Shown piece by piece: positions 8,812-16,031 of a stretch of 64,000 nt of DNA; within the stretch, counting starts at the first letter, position 1; each line of letters begins with the position of its first letter. Origin of the DNA: Natronosalvus amylolyticus (lineage in GTDB: Archaea; Halobacteriota; Halobacteria; Halobacteriales; Natrialbaceae). A program made the position numbers and the translations under genes. The stretch covers positions 1 through 64,000 of the forward strand of contig NZ_CP101159.1 of NCBI RefSeq assembly GCF_024298845.1, read 5' to 3'. A model generated the notes under the pieces. The model was given only the letters and a program-made list of their open reading frames with translations. It did no database searches and was not told the DNA's origin.

Positions 8812-9652
8812 GTTTCGCAATCGCGTTCACAATCGACCGCTGTCGCCAACCAACGATCTCGTCCGCAGCGTCCCTCACCGAGACGGGTAGTCGCTCGTTC
8901 CCGTTCGGCTGCACTCCGATAATGGGTTTCTCGAAGTGTTTCGCCATCTCAATTTCCTCCTCGATCCATTCACTGTGCGAGACATACATTCCAGCAACAA
9001 CGACGACAACGTTCGCTTGTCGAACCTGCTGATAGAGCTGCTGTCGAAGATCGTTCGTGTCCTCGAACTCCAGCGGGTCGTCCTCTGGGACGCTGAAATT
9101 CTGCCAGTCGAGTCGCTCTTCGTCATCGAGGAACTTCTCGATACGTTCGCGCTGATCAGAGTACTTCCACGAATGACTCACGAACACCCGATATGGTCGA
9201 TCATCAAGGGGAAGCCGAGGTCGGGCCGGTGAATCGGTGTCTTCAGTTGTAGAGCCGGCTGAAACCAGACCACCGAGTCCCTGCGCTCCCTTATATGAGA
9301 GATAGCCCGCGGCGGCGGCAGCAATGATCAATTCTGGTGCATCGTTCCAGAGGTATCGAAGTGGGTCGTCGTGCGGGTCGTGTTCGACTTGCCCGCCCTT
9401 CCAGTCAGCATACCCGACAAGGAGGTCCTTTCCGAGGTCGACAAGGTTCGGTGGTTGGTCGCTGCCGGTCGGGACAGATGTTGGTTCAGTGGCGTCTAAG
9501 ACACTGTCGCTATTACCATCGCTGAACAGGGCAGAGAACGGGTCGGTGTCATCTCGTCCATTCACGAAAGAGTTCACATCGAGGCAGCCAGTGGGGCTTT
9601 GAACCTCGACTGTCGGGACGCGGGTGACGTGGTCGTTTTCGTTTGGCGTCAC
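8804..9652 (-). CDS. TIR-like domain protein
   Basis: With the GTG start at 9652 the protein has 282 residues. Residues 152-282 form a TIR-like domain of the MTH538/DUF1863 kind: RVFVSHSW strand, a VVVVVAGMYVSHSEW segment, and a helix with Glu residues (WIEEEIEMAK) where TIR NADases carry the catalytic Glu. The first 150 residues are acidic and unassigned. GTG 9652 is preferred because a TATA element (TATTTAAA, 9675-9682) lies about 27 bp upstream, giving a leaderless mRNA; an in-frame GTG at 9700 exists but lies beyond that TATA box. Coupled to the membrane gene. TIR proteins in defence sense infection or degrade NAD; which applies here cannot be told. Confidence 0.8.
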   Translation of the reverse strand: MTPNENDHVTRVPTVEVQSPTGCLDVNSFVNGRDDTDPFSALFSDGNSDSVLDATEPTSVPTGSDQPPNLVDLGKDLLVGYADWKGGQVEHDPHDDPLRYLWNDAPELIIAAAAAGYLSYKGAQGLGGLVSAGSTTEDTDSPARPRLPLDDRPYRVFVSHSWKYSDQRERIEKFLDDEERLDWQNFSVPEDDPLEFEDTNDLRQQLYQQVRQANVVVVVAGMYVSHSEWIEEEIEMAKHFEKPIIGVQPNGNERLPVSVRDAADEIVGWRQRSIVNAIAKHG

Positions 9653-9674
9653 AACAAATATGTCGTGATTTGAG

Positions 9675-9682
9675 TATTTAAA
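9675..9682 (-). promoter_or_regulatory. TATA box of the TIR operon
   Basis: TTTAAATA on the minus strand is centred about 27 bp upstream of the GTG at 9652. This is the normal distance for a leaderless haloarchaeal promoter and decides the start codon of the TIR gene. Confidence 0.6.
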
Positions 9683-9755
9683 ACCAAGGGGACTTTTCAC
9701 TAATTTCTGGGCTCGGCTAGCAACACCTGTGTACCTACGAATCGCAGTGTTCGAT

Positions 9756-10265
9756 ATGCCCTATTGCTCAAATTGCGGAAGTCGAGTCAAAGATATTCAC
9801 CACTACTGTGGTTCATGCGGGCAGGCACTTTCTAAGGTCGCAGAGTCAGAAACAGATCCGCCGATGGCAGTAAGTCGAGATGGATTTCTCTCGCTACGTT
9901 CGCTCTCCTACATCAATGGTCTACTCAGTGGCGAACGTGAACTCGATCGGGACTCGGTTTCGTATACGCAATTATCCCGAGAAGTGAACGCCGCCCTGGA
10001 AGATTTCGCCCGTCTCGCGATGGTCGAAGAATTGGACCTACTCCAACTGTGGGCAGCTGGTTTAAGCTCTGAAGCGCTATCCACGCCCGTTGAGGATATG
10101 AATAGCAATCAGGTCCGTGACTGGCTGGCCGCGATAGGGCTTGGTCGTACTCTACGAATGTACGATGAATCTCTCCACACAGAGTTTGAAGACGAATTCA
10201 ACGAGCGACTACAGAAATTGGTCGAAATAGCAGGCGAAGAACTCGACGATATTGGCGATGAATAA
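9756..10265 (+). CDS. Zinc-ribbon protein of unknown function
   Basis: A 169-residue protein starting MPYCSNCGSRV. The first 25 residues form a zinc ribbon with two Cys pairs (CSNC and CGSC). The rest is soluble, helix-rich and acidic, without a recognised domain. The ATG at 9756 is chosen because the ribbon starts at residue 4; the frame is open to 9729. It is divergent from the TIR operon and ends 14 bp before the convergent Orc1/Cdc6 gene. It could serve as an adaptor for the TIR system or for replication; neither is supported beyond neighbourhood. Confidence 0.7.
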   Translation: MPYCSNCGSRVKDIHHYCGSCGQALSKVAESETDPPMAVSRDGFLSLRSLSYINGLLSGERELDRDSVSYTQLSREVNAALEDFARLAMVEELDLLQLWAAGLSSEALSTPVEDMNSNQVRDWLAAIGLGRTLRMYDESLHTEFEDEFNERLQKLVEIAGEELDDIGDE

Positions 10266-10279
10266 GATGTACCCTTGCG

Positions 10280-11518
10280 CTACATCGCCGCGAATTCTTC
10301 ACCGGAGTCGGGAAGGTACTCGATGATACTCCGGTGGGCACCGATCTCGCTGATGATCGTCTGTAGCGCGTCGACGACAGTCGCGATGTCCCGGTTGATT
10401 TCATGTTCGCGGTACGTTCCGCCGTCCTGACCACGGTGTTCCATGTGCGAGAGCGTTAGATTGAGAATCTCGAAGTCGGACAGGAAGCTGCGCATCCGGC
10501 GGGCCGTACGTGGGTCTCGACCCTGGAACTCACAGAGTTCTTTGTAGCGCTGGTAGACGATCCGCGATCGGGCAGGGGTAGCGTCCTCGGCAGCGAGCGT
10601 AGTCAGCGCGTAGAGCGTGAGTTGCTCGTGTTCGGTGAGGTCGCGCATGATGTCCATGCTCTGTTGTGCTTCAAGTTTCTCCTGGGCGCGTTCAACATGA
10701 TCAGTCGTAACCGAATCCGCGTTCTCGGTGCGTGCAAGATCGCCAGCCTTCCGAAGGAGCGTAATCGCTCGTCGGGCGTCTCCACCATCCTGGCGACCAA
10801 GGGCAGCACACAACGGAATCACTCCGTCCTCGAGTGCGCTTTGGTGGAACGCGATATCTGCTCGCTGTTCGAGAACTTTCTGGAGCTCTTTAGTTCCATA
10901 CGGCGGAAACGAGATCTCGGTTTCACACAGAGACGATTGAACCTTCGCGTCAAGCTGCTCTCGGAACGTCGAGTCGTTGCTAATCCCGATGAGGCCAAGC
11001 TGAATGTTGTCGATGTATCCGTTGTTGTCTGCGCGAGTAATCTGGTAGAGGAACGTATCATCCGTGATGTGGTCGATCTCGTCGAGAACGATGATGACAG
11101 TCCCAGAGAGATTATTGAGTTCATCCCAGAGAAGGCGGTAGACTTTGGATTGCGGATGACCGGTTTCGGCGATGTGGTGTTCGGGTTCTCGGAGATTGTT
11201 CACCAGACTGATCGCGGCCTGATAGCTCGTGCTGAGGCCATCGCAGTTGAGCGTGATGACAGAGAGATCGACTTCAAAATGTTTTGCAGATTCCTGGAGT
11301 TCGTTTAGCAAGAAATTCGTCACAGCAGTCTTCCCGACACCGGTCTTGCCGTAAATGAAGATGTTATCGGGGTACTCGCCGTTGATGATCGGCTGTAGGG
11401 CTGCTTCGTACTCCTCAATCTCGTTATCCCGTCCGACGATGTCGTCTGGAACATACTCGACTTTGAGTGTATTCCGTCGTTTGTACAGTGTGTCGTCCGG
11501 CTGGAATCGTGGAGTCAT
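10280..11518 (-). CDS. orc1/cdc6: Orc1/Cdc6 replication initiator
   Basis: A 412-residue AAA+ protein: N-terminal basic stretch, IVGRDNEIEEY motif, Walker A GKTGVGKT (57-64), Walker B VIIVLDEIDH (141-150), sensor segment GLIGISND, and a C-terminal winged-helix region. This is the archaeal Orc1/Cdc6 plan, and the protein binds ORB repeats and loads MCM helicase. The ATG at 11518 is chosen since the eight residues upstream (from 11542) look non-conserved. The 900 bp in front carry at least eight ORB-like repeats, so gene and origin form an active-looking replicon. Both AAA+ motifs and the winged helix are intact, unlike the second copy at 25-26.5 kb. Confidence 0.95.
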   Translation of the reverse strand: MTPRFQPDDTLYKRRNTLKVEYVPDDIVGRDNEIEEYEAALQPIINGEYPDNIFIYGKTGVGKTAVTNFLLNELQESAKHFEVDLSVITLNCDGLSTSYQAAISLVNNLREPEHHIAETGHPQSKVYRLLWDELNNLSGTVIIVLDEIDHITDDTFLYQITRADNNGYIDNIQLGLIGISNDSTFREQLDAKVQSSLCETEISFPPYGTKELQKVLEQRADIAFHQSALEDGVIPLCAALGRQDGGDARRAITLLRKAGDLARTENADSVTTDHVERAQEKLEAQQSMDIMRDLTEHEQLTLYALTTLAAEDATPARSRIVYQRYKELCEFQGRDPRTARRMRSFLSDFEILNLTLSHMEHRGQDGGTYREHEINRDIATVVDALQTIISEIGAHRSIIEYLPDSGEEFAAM

Positions 11519-11570
11519 ATTGTGTTCGACTGATTCAGGCAAGAATCATAACTGTTTCGACCGCTGTTTC

Positions 11571-12362
11571 CGCTATTTCCAGTATAACCATGAGGAGCAT
11601 AGTTTCCACTATTGGAGATCGACCCCATTGTTTCCAGTCTATTGGAAGAAAGTCATTTGGGTTGTTATGAAGAAGGCATCTTTGAGGCACTACACCCCAC
11701 TATTTCCAGTAAAGACATCAACTCACAAGTGATCAAACTCACCCCGTTATTTCCAGTTATTCTCGGTGGTTCCAGTTGGATGCTTACAGAACAGAAAACC
11801 ACAGGGTTCCAGTATTTCCAGTAAATAATCTTTTATATACAGTACAGACCCCACCGTTTCCAGTATACCATGGAAGAATAGGAATCGCTAGACAGCAGAG
11901 GGAATCACTGGATAAGAACGACGGAACACCCCCTCCCCACTATTTCCAGTAAAGGACTACGGAAGAGAGTCGGATAGTGGAAGAGAACTCTAAATCAGAG
12001 AAAAGTTTATATCCTTACCGTCCGAGCTAGTCCGTAGGAGAGCTAGAGGTGGGTTGTTGTTGGGTTTAATTTCAGTGAAACAAAATAATGCCACAGCTCA
12101 GGAGACCTTTGCTACTAGCTTTACTGGAAACAATGGGGGGAGAGTGGATGAGATACGATCATCGCTTCATTGTGTGAGCGTATTAGTGGAAATGGTGGTG
12201 TCTAACTCTCGTCAGTCGATCTCCACAGATTAACCAACAGCTGAACGGGCTTCCGCCTTATGTTGGTTAATTACGCTTCGTGAGTAGAACGCCGTTCTAA
12301 CCGAGATCGACGAACAACTGAAATCAGTATTCCCAACTCCCACACCGCTGTTTCCAGTAAAT
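11571..12362. other. Replication origin 1 with ORB-like repeats
   Basis: ORB-like elements of the form C-rich then TTTCCAGT lie at 11571-11585, 11622-11638, 11693-11714, 11741-11757, 11811-11824, 11848-11866, 11934-11954 and 12341-12362 on the plus strand, with an inverted copy (TTACTGGAAACAATGGGGGG) at 12121-12140. The best share CCCCACTATTTCCAGTAAAG. AT-rich stretches at 11819-11842 and 11989-12016 could be unwinding elements. ORBs on both sides of an AT-rich tract, next to an orc1/cdc6 gene, are the standard haloarchaeal origin design. No gene lies in this region. Confidence 0.9.
12230..12270. promoter_or_regulatory. Paired inverted repeat TTAACCAACA / TGTTGGTTAA, copy 2
   Basis: Perfect 10-bp arms at 12230-12239 and 12261-12270, separated by 21 bp, lie inside the origin region between ORB elements. 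Together with copy 3 it brackets the small gene at 12397-12720, whose product is a candidate binder. A link between replication control and that gene is inferred. Confidence 0.7.
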
Positions 12363-12396
12363 CGATGTCTCCCCGACCAACCGACCTCAACGAGGA

Positions 12397-12720
12397 CTAT
12401 TTCTCCGGATCAACTGGGCCTTTGTATTTTGAGCGTATCTTTTCTCCATCCCGCCACTGCCAATAGTAGTAGCGGTTGTCGTTAATCTCCTTCACTGTGA
12501 TCGTGGCCTTCGACGGGACGTCATCTGGAAGGTCCTCTGGTTGCTCCTCGATCTGGTTGTTCCCTTCGTTTTCCGCTAGTCGTGCCTTTCGCTCGCGGTA
12601 TTCCGCGAGATCCATAGTGTACCTGGCGACGTGCCGAAGGAGTTCAGGCGAGTAGTCGTCAAGTGTGTCGACGACGTCGACGGGAAGTTCCTGCGGGGGT
12701 GTCGGTGGCTCGTAGGACAT
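12397..12720 (-). CDS. Small origin-associated protein with YYYWQWR motif
   Basis: A 107-residue protein. Residues 1-75 are helical and charged; the C-terminal 35 residues hold a beta-hairpin-like motif (TITVKEINDNRYYYWQWR, then SKYKGPV) that I recall from small haloarchaeal plasmid proteins of unknown function. The aromatic-basic hairpin could contact DNA. It lies between the origin and the wHTH operon and is flanked on both sides by TTAACCAACA palindromes, one (12737-12777) only 17 bp before its start codon. Autoregulation and a role in origin or copy control are therefore plausible, but the biochemical function is unknown. Confidence 0.65.
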   Translation of the reverse strand: MSYEPPTPPQELPVDVVDTLDDYSPELLRHVARYTMDLAEYRERKARLAENEGNNQIEEQPEDLPDDVPSKATITVKEINDNRYYYWQWRDGEKIRSKYKGPVDPEK

Positions 12721-12736
12721 GGTAACTCAATCCGTG

Positions 12737-12777
12737 TTAACCAACAAAAACGTTGTTGACATAGTATTGTTGGTTAA
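12737..12777. promoter_or_regulatory. Paired inverted repeat TTAACCAACA / TGTTGGTTAA, copy 3
   Basis: Perfect 10-bp arms at 12737-12746 and 12768-12777 with 21 bp between them, in the divergent promoter region of the genes at 12397-12720 and 12868-13794. The position just upstream of the minus-strand gene fits an operator. Confidence 0.7.
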
Positions 12778-12815
12778 GACTGTGTTTGACCGTTCTCCTT
12801 CAATCCTCTCTCTGG

Positions 12816-12865
12816 TGTAACACTACTCGAAACTTGTTTAAATATAAGATTCGTACTGTGTTACA
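12816..12865 (+). promoter_or_regulatory. Promoter with TATA box flanked by an 8-bp inverted repeat
   Basis: TTTAAATATA at 12837-12846 is centred 27 bp before the GTG at 12868, giving a leaderless mRNA. TGTAACAC (12816-12823) and GTGTTACA (12858-12865) flank it symmetrically. A repressor on these arms would block TBP/TFB, so negative autoregulation by the winged-helix product is likely. The same GTGTTAC core recurs upstream of the primase-like gene at 60920-60955. Confidence 0.6.
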
Positions 12866-12867
12866 AC

Positions 12868-13794
12868 GTGCTGCGACGAATCGAACTCGAGATCCTCGCT
12901 ACTGTCGAACGCGGCGATACGATCTCGGAGCTCGCGATGAAGCTCGACCACAGCGAGAGTTACCTCTCCCGTGCTGTCGGAGATCTCGTCGAAAAAAGGC
13001 TGGTCTACACGGAACGTGACGGCCGCCGTAAATGCGTCACACCCTCGGATTCCCGGGCTGTTGAAATATTCCAGGATCTCGTCCGCCAGTACTCTCACAT
13101 CGACTTTCCCGAGTTACTGACGGGCAAAGCCCTCGAGGTACTGTATTACCTCGACCAGCCACGGACCGTTGCTGACGTCGCCGAACGGAGCGGCAACTAT
13201 CGCAACACCGTTAACCGGATTCTCAAACGGCTGCGAGACCGTGGCCTCGTCGGCACTGATGACAGCCGCTACCAGTTCAACGGTGATTTCGACCGGCTGC
13301 ACAAGTTTGCCCGCGAACTTGTGCACCATCTCCATCGACAGCGTCTCGAATCGGTTGCGCCGAACGGGACGATTCTCTGGAGGGACTACGACGAATTTCT
13401 TTCCCAGACCGAGACAGAGATCGAGGCAGAGAAATTCCACGAGACTGGGCTTGCGCGGTTCGCGGCCTTCGATCTCCAGTTTCTGCTGACCCGCCATCGA
13501 TACTACCTCTACTCAGAGGACCTAGAGGAAGTCTCGCCGGTGGAGCTCTGCTGTCACTCATTGCTGATTGACGATGGGTCCCGTCACCACTCGTACTGTC
13601 TCCTGTTGCTCAGCCACGTCGACATCGACGAGAGCGACCTCCGAGAGCAAGCCGCGAAATATGGCCTCGAAGACGAAATCGACACCCTGCTCCGATATCT
13701 CGAAACGCAGGGAGCAGTCGACAGTGACCGCCTCCCCGAGTGGGACGAGTTCCAGAAGCTAGCTGCTGACTACGGGGTGGACCCACTCCAATGA
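12868..13794 (+). CDS. Winged-helix regulator coupled to a nucleotidyltransferase
   Basis: A 308-residue protein with two winged-helix modules near the N-terminus. The first (residues about 5-60) contains SELAMKLDHSESYLSRAVGDL; the second (about 90-135) contains VAERSGNYRNTVNRILKRL. The C-terminal 170 residues are unassigned. The GTG at 12868 is set by a TATA box 27 bp upstream. The stop overlaps the next start by 4 bp (ATGA). Pairing of a winged-helix protein with a nucleotidyltransferase is the plan of AbiE/MenAT-like toxin-antitoxin modules, where the first gene is antitoxin and repressor. That role is inferred from the architecture. Confidence 0.75.
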   Translation: MLRRIELEILATVERGDTISELAMKLDHSESYLSRAVGDLVEKRLVYTERDGRRKCVTPSDSRAVEIFQDLVRQYSHIDFPELLTGKALEVLYYLDQPRTVADVAERSGNYRNTVNRILKRLRDRGLVGTDDSRYQFNGDFDRLHKFARELVHHLHRQRLESVAPNGTILWRDYDEFLSQTETEIEAEKFHETGLARFAAFDLQFLLTRHRYYLYSEDLEEVSPVELCCHSLLIDDGSRHHSYCLLLLSHVDIDESDLREQAAKYGLEDEIDTLLRYLETQGAVDSDRLPEWDEFQKLAADYGVDPLQ

Positions 13795-14594
13795 GACCAA
13801 CGTTCGGACGTGAGTACATCGAGAACGAGTTCCAACGAATCGCAGATGGAATATCTGACCCGCTCACGGTCTATCTGATTGGTGGTGGCGCGATGTCGCT
13901 GCGCGATCTCAAGGGCGCGACAAAGGATATCGATCTGGTCGTCGCTGACAGTGACGTGTACGGCCTGCTGTGGGCTGTCCTGATGGACCTCGGGTATACG
14001 GAGGTACAATCGCTGGACGCCGATTACCGGGCGCTGGGGGCGACCAGCTGCGTCGAGAACGCTGACAGGTGTCGGCTTGACATCTTCAACCAGCAAGTCG
14101 CGAACAAACTCGTACTGACTGAGGGGATGCGGGAACGCAGCGAATCGTTCCTCGCGACGGATCAACTAACCGTCCGTCTGGTCAGCAACGAGGATATCTT
14201 TCTGTTCAAGTCAGTCGCAGGGCGAGATGACGACATCGAAGACATGAATATGCTCGTACAGACTGGTCTCGACTACGACGTCGTCCGAGGGGAACTCGAG
14301 GCACAGATCGACCGGCTCGGCGACGACCAGTTTGCCACCTTCGTGAACGAGGCCTTGGTTGACCTCGAGGAGCAGTACGGAGTGACCACGCCAATCGAGG
14401 ACCGCGTCCAGGAGCTGACGACGCGGTACTACCGTGGGCTCGAAGTGCTCCAGGCGCTTGACGTTCCAATGACCGTCGACGAACTAGCTGCCGATCTGGA
14501 CCTAGACGTCGCTGAGGTCCAAGACCGGGTTGCATATCTTGCGGAGTTCGATCGGATCGTACATGATGACGAAACGGTCCGTCCGACGGAATAG
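13791..14594 (+). CDS. Nucleotidyltransferase-fold protein, possible toxin
   Basis: A 267-residue protein. Residues 28-52 carry the nucleotidyltransferase signature: LIGGGAMSL, then KDIDLVV, with the two Asp of the DxD metal site. Conserved elements of DUF6036-type or AbiEii-like enzymes follow (CRLDIFN, and FLFKSVAGRDDDIEDM). The C-terminal 60 residues look like a helix-turn-helix (TVDELAADLDLDVAEVQDRV). It is translationally coupled to the winged-helix gene. Such enzymes transfer nucleotides to RNA or protein targets in bacterial toxin-antitoxin systems. Being next to the origin, the pair could stabilise the replicon. The catalytic residues look intact. Confidence 0.78.
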   Translation: MRPTFGREYIENEFQRIADGISDPLTVYLIGGGAMSLRDLKGATKDIDLVVADSDVYGLLWAVLMDLGYTEVQSLDADYRALGATSCVENADRCRLDIFNQQVANKLVLTEGMRERSESFLATDQLTVRLVSNEDIFLFKSVAGRDDDIEDMNMLVQTGLDYDVVRGELEAQIDRLGDDQFATFVNEALVDLEEQYGVTTPIEDRVQELTTRYYRGLEVLQALDVPMTVDELAADLDLDVAEVQDRVAYLAEFDRIVHDDETVRPTE

Positions 14595-14686
14595 CACTAA
14601 ATAACCATCGTTCAACCACCCCACGAGGCGATGCTCGTGCTGTCTCGCCCCACATCTCTCTTAGGGGATCGAACAACACCTACGGA

Positions 14687-14998
14687 TCAACTAAGATCAT
14701 CGTGATAGTCGGATCCAAGCCGTGCGTAAGCCTCTGCAGTAGCATTTACTTTCCTGATCGAATCTGTAAGCGACAGCGGCTCTGGTAGGTGTTCATCGAG
14801 TTGTTGGAGATCATTCCGAACATCGAGGAGCGCTTCGTGAAGGTTGTCGACGGGACCCCGGTCAGCATCTGTGATATTTTGTTCTGGATGGTATCCTTGA
14901 TCCCCATACTCAGCGTCAGGAACTGGGTCATCGATGCCAAGTGCTCTATCGAATCCAGGGATATCGTGTGGATCTTGATATCGTTCGTTCGGTGTCAT
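14687..14998 (-). CDS. Hypothetical acidic protein, last gene of a three-gene operon
   Basis: A 103-residue protein with no recognised domain. The N-terminal half is rich in Asp, Pro, Gly and Tyr; the C-terminal half should form a helical hairpin (NLHEALLDVRNDLQQLDEHL). Its start overlaps the stop of the upstream gene by 4 bp, so it is translated with the two small genes before it. No signal peptide or membrane segment is seen. Confidence 0.6.
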   Translation of the reverse strand: MTPNERYQDPHDIPGFDRALGIDDPVPDAEYGDQGYHPEQNITDADRGPVDNLHEALLDVRNDLQQLDEHLPEPLSLTDSIRKVNATAEAYARLGSDYHDDLS

Positions 14999-15195
14999 CG
15001 CTCGAGTACCTCAGCATCGGGGTGTTTCCCAGCGGGATCGGCAACTGCTTTTGCACGCTCGAGTTCACAGAGTTCGTGCTGGGCCTGTCGTTCGAGTGCC
15101 TCTGCTCGCCGACAACGTTCGATGGCTATCTCGTCGGTAGCATCTTCGTGACCAATCGTGAACCGCTTACCGCGGTGATCGCGTTGCTCGAGCAT
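14995..15195 (-). CDS. Hypothetical small charged protein
   Basis: A 66-residue, highly charged and probably helical protein (ERCRRAEALERQAQHELCEL). It overlaps the downstream gene by 4 bp, and its ATG overlaps the stop codon of the upstream zinc-finger gene (TAATG). The two overlaps are the best evidence that the reading frame is used. I do not recognise a family. Confidence 0.55.
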   Translation of the reverse strand: MLEQRDHRGKRFTIGHEDATDEIAIERCRRAEALERQAQHELCELERAKAVADPAGKHPDAEVLER

Positions 15196-15359
15196 TAGTG
15201 ACCTTCCTCCTGTTCAGCGTATGCGGCGTCTCGAGCGTCTGCTCGGAGGTGGTCGTACCGAAACTCGCACCTGTTCGAACAGAAGCGGCCGGCGTATCCC
15301 GATTGACTACGAGCAGGTGCTGAGCAGGTCGGTACTCGACACTCATCACCTCTGTTCAT
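15195..15359 (-). CDS. Short zinc-finger protein (54 residues)
   Basis: This frame is short but well supported. It starts MNRGDECRVPTCSA and carries four Cys (7, 12, 27 and 31), the last pair in GRFCSNRCEFRYDH, a treble-clef-like zinc-finger pattern. A GAGGTG ribosome-binding site lies 9 bp upstream of the ATG at 15359. The stop TAA overlaps the ATG of the next gene, making it the first member of a three-gene operon (15359 to 14687). DNA or RNA binding is possible; no specific function is known to me. Confidence 0.68.
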   Translation of the reverse strand: MNRGDECRVPTCSAPARSQSGYAGRFCSNRCEFRYDHLRADARDAAYAEQEEGH

Positions 15360-15585
15360 CTGGCGGCACCTCGATAAAGGAGATCCTCAGCGTTTTCCAA
15401 CGCTATTGTTTTTTTTAATTATTTCCATAATTCACCGCGAGAACTCTCGTGAGCCCCGCAGTCCTCCAGGGGTAGATAAACCAACGAGAACGAGTTTGTT
15501 GACCTTAGAAAGTCACAACTCACTGTAAATCTCTGGATCGTCGAGTCTGATTTGAACATACTTCACGCTGGCTCTGCTGGGATCC

Positions 15586-15864
15586 TTAGAATTTCCATCG
15601 AGTCAGCAGAGCAGATCGATCATTATCGGATTTGGTGAAGGCTTCCACCGGAGCAGGCTGGGTACTGAAATGTGTGTTCTTGAATCCGGGTTCGGATTTT
15701 AGACCATACCCCATGTGACGGTCAGCTCCGATATGTCCAGCCCAAATCAGAGCGATAAAGAGAGCCCTTCGGATGTCAGCCCAGAAGCTGAGGCTACCGA
15801 GAGCAAGCAGCAGTGTGTAAGTGCCAGCCGGAGACCGTTGTCCGCTTGATCCGGTCTTTTTCAA
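15586..15864 (-). pseudogene. Truncated DUF4260-like membrane protein
   Basis: The segment LFIALIWAGHIGADRHMGYG and the following FKNTHF match the C-terminal part of DUF4260 membrane proteins. The family usually has further membrane segments before this; here they are missing and only about 90 residues are open from a weak TTG. The C-terminus is also extended by an unrelated tail. I read it as a remnant lying directly behind a truncated regulator fragment. Confidence 0.6.
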
Positions 15865-15968
15865 TCAGTCTCGGCGGTGTGCCAGTCGACGCACAGCTCC
15901 TTGGCGACATCCTGGGTGGTCACCGGAACGTCGGCCCGGTCGACCACCCTGAAAGCTTCCTCCGACAT
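15861..15968 (-). pseudogene. N-terminal fragment of a helix-turn-helix regulator
   Basis: An ATG at 15968 opens a 35-residue frame (MSEEAFRVVDRADVPVTTQD, then VAKELCVDWHTAETD) that looks like the start of a winged-helix regulator, cut by a stop in the second helix. Two operator-like palindromes with TCCGA arms lie at and upstream of the ATG (15961-15974 and 16003-16016). The rest of the gene appears deleted at the junction with the DUF4260 remnant. Confidence 0.5.
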
Positions 15969-16016
15969 ATCGGAGTACGGTAATCTAATCATTAAATACG
16001 TATCCGACACGTCGGA
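15961..16016. promoter_or_regulatory. Pair of TCCGA-N4-TCGGA palindromes
   Basis: TCCGACATATCGGA at 15961-15974 and TCCGACACGTCGGA at 16003-16016 are 42 bp apart, which is four helical turns, around an AT-rich promoter-like stretch. They look like duplicate operators of a dimeric repressor, probably the truncated regulator whose start codon overlaps the first site. Confidence 0.6.
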
Positions 16017-16031
16017 ATCACTGATCGCGTC

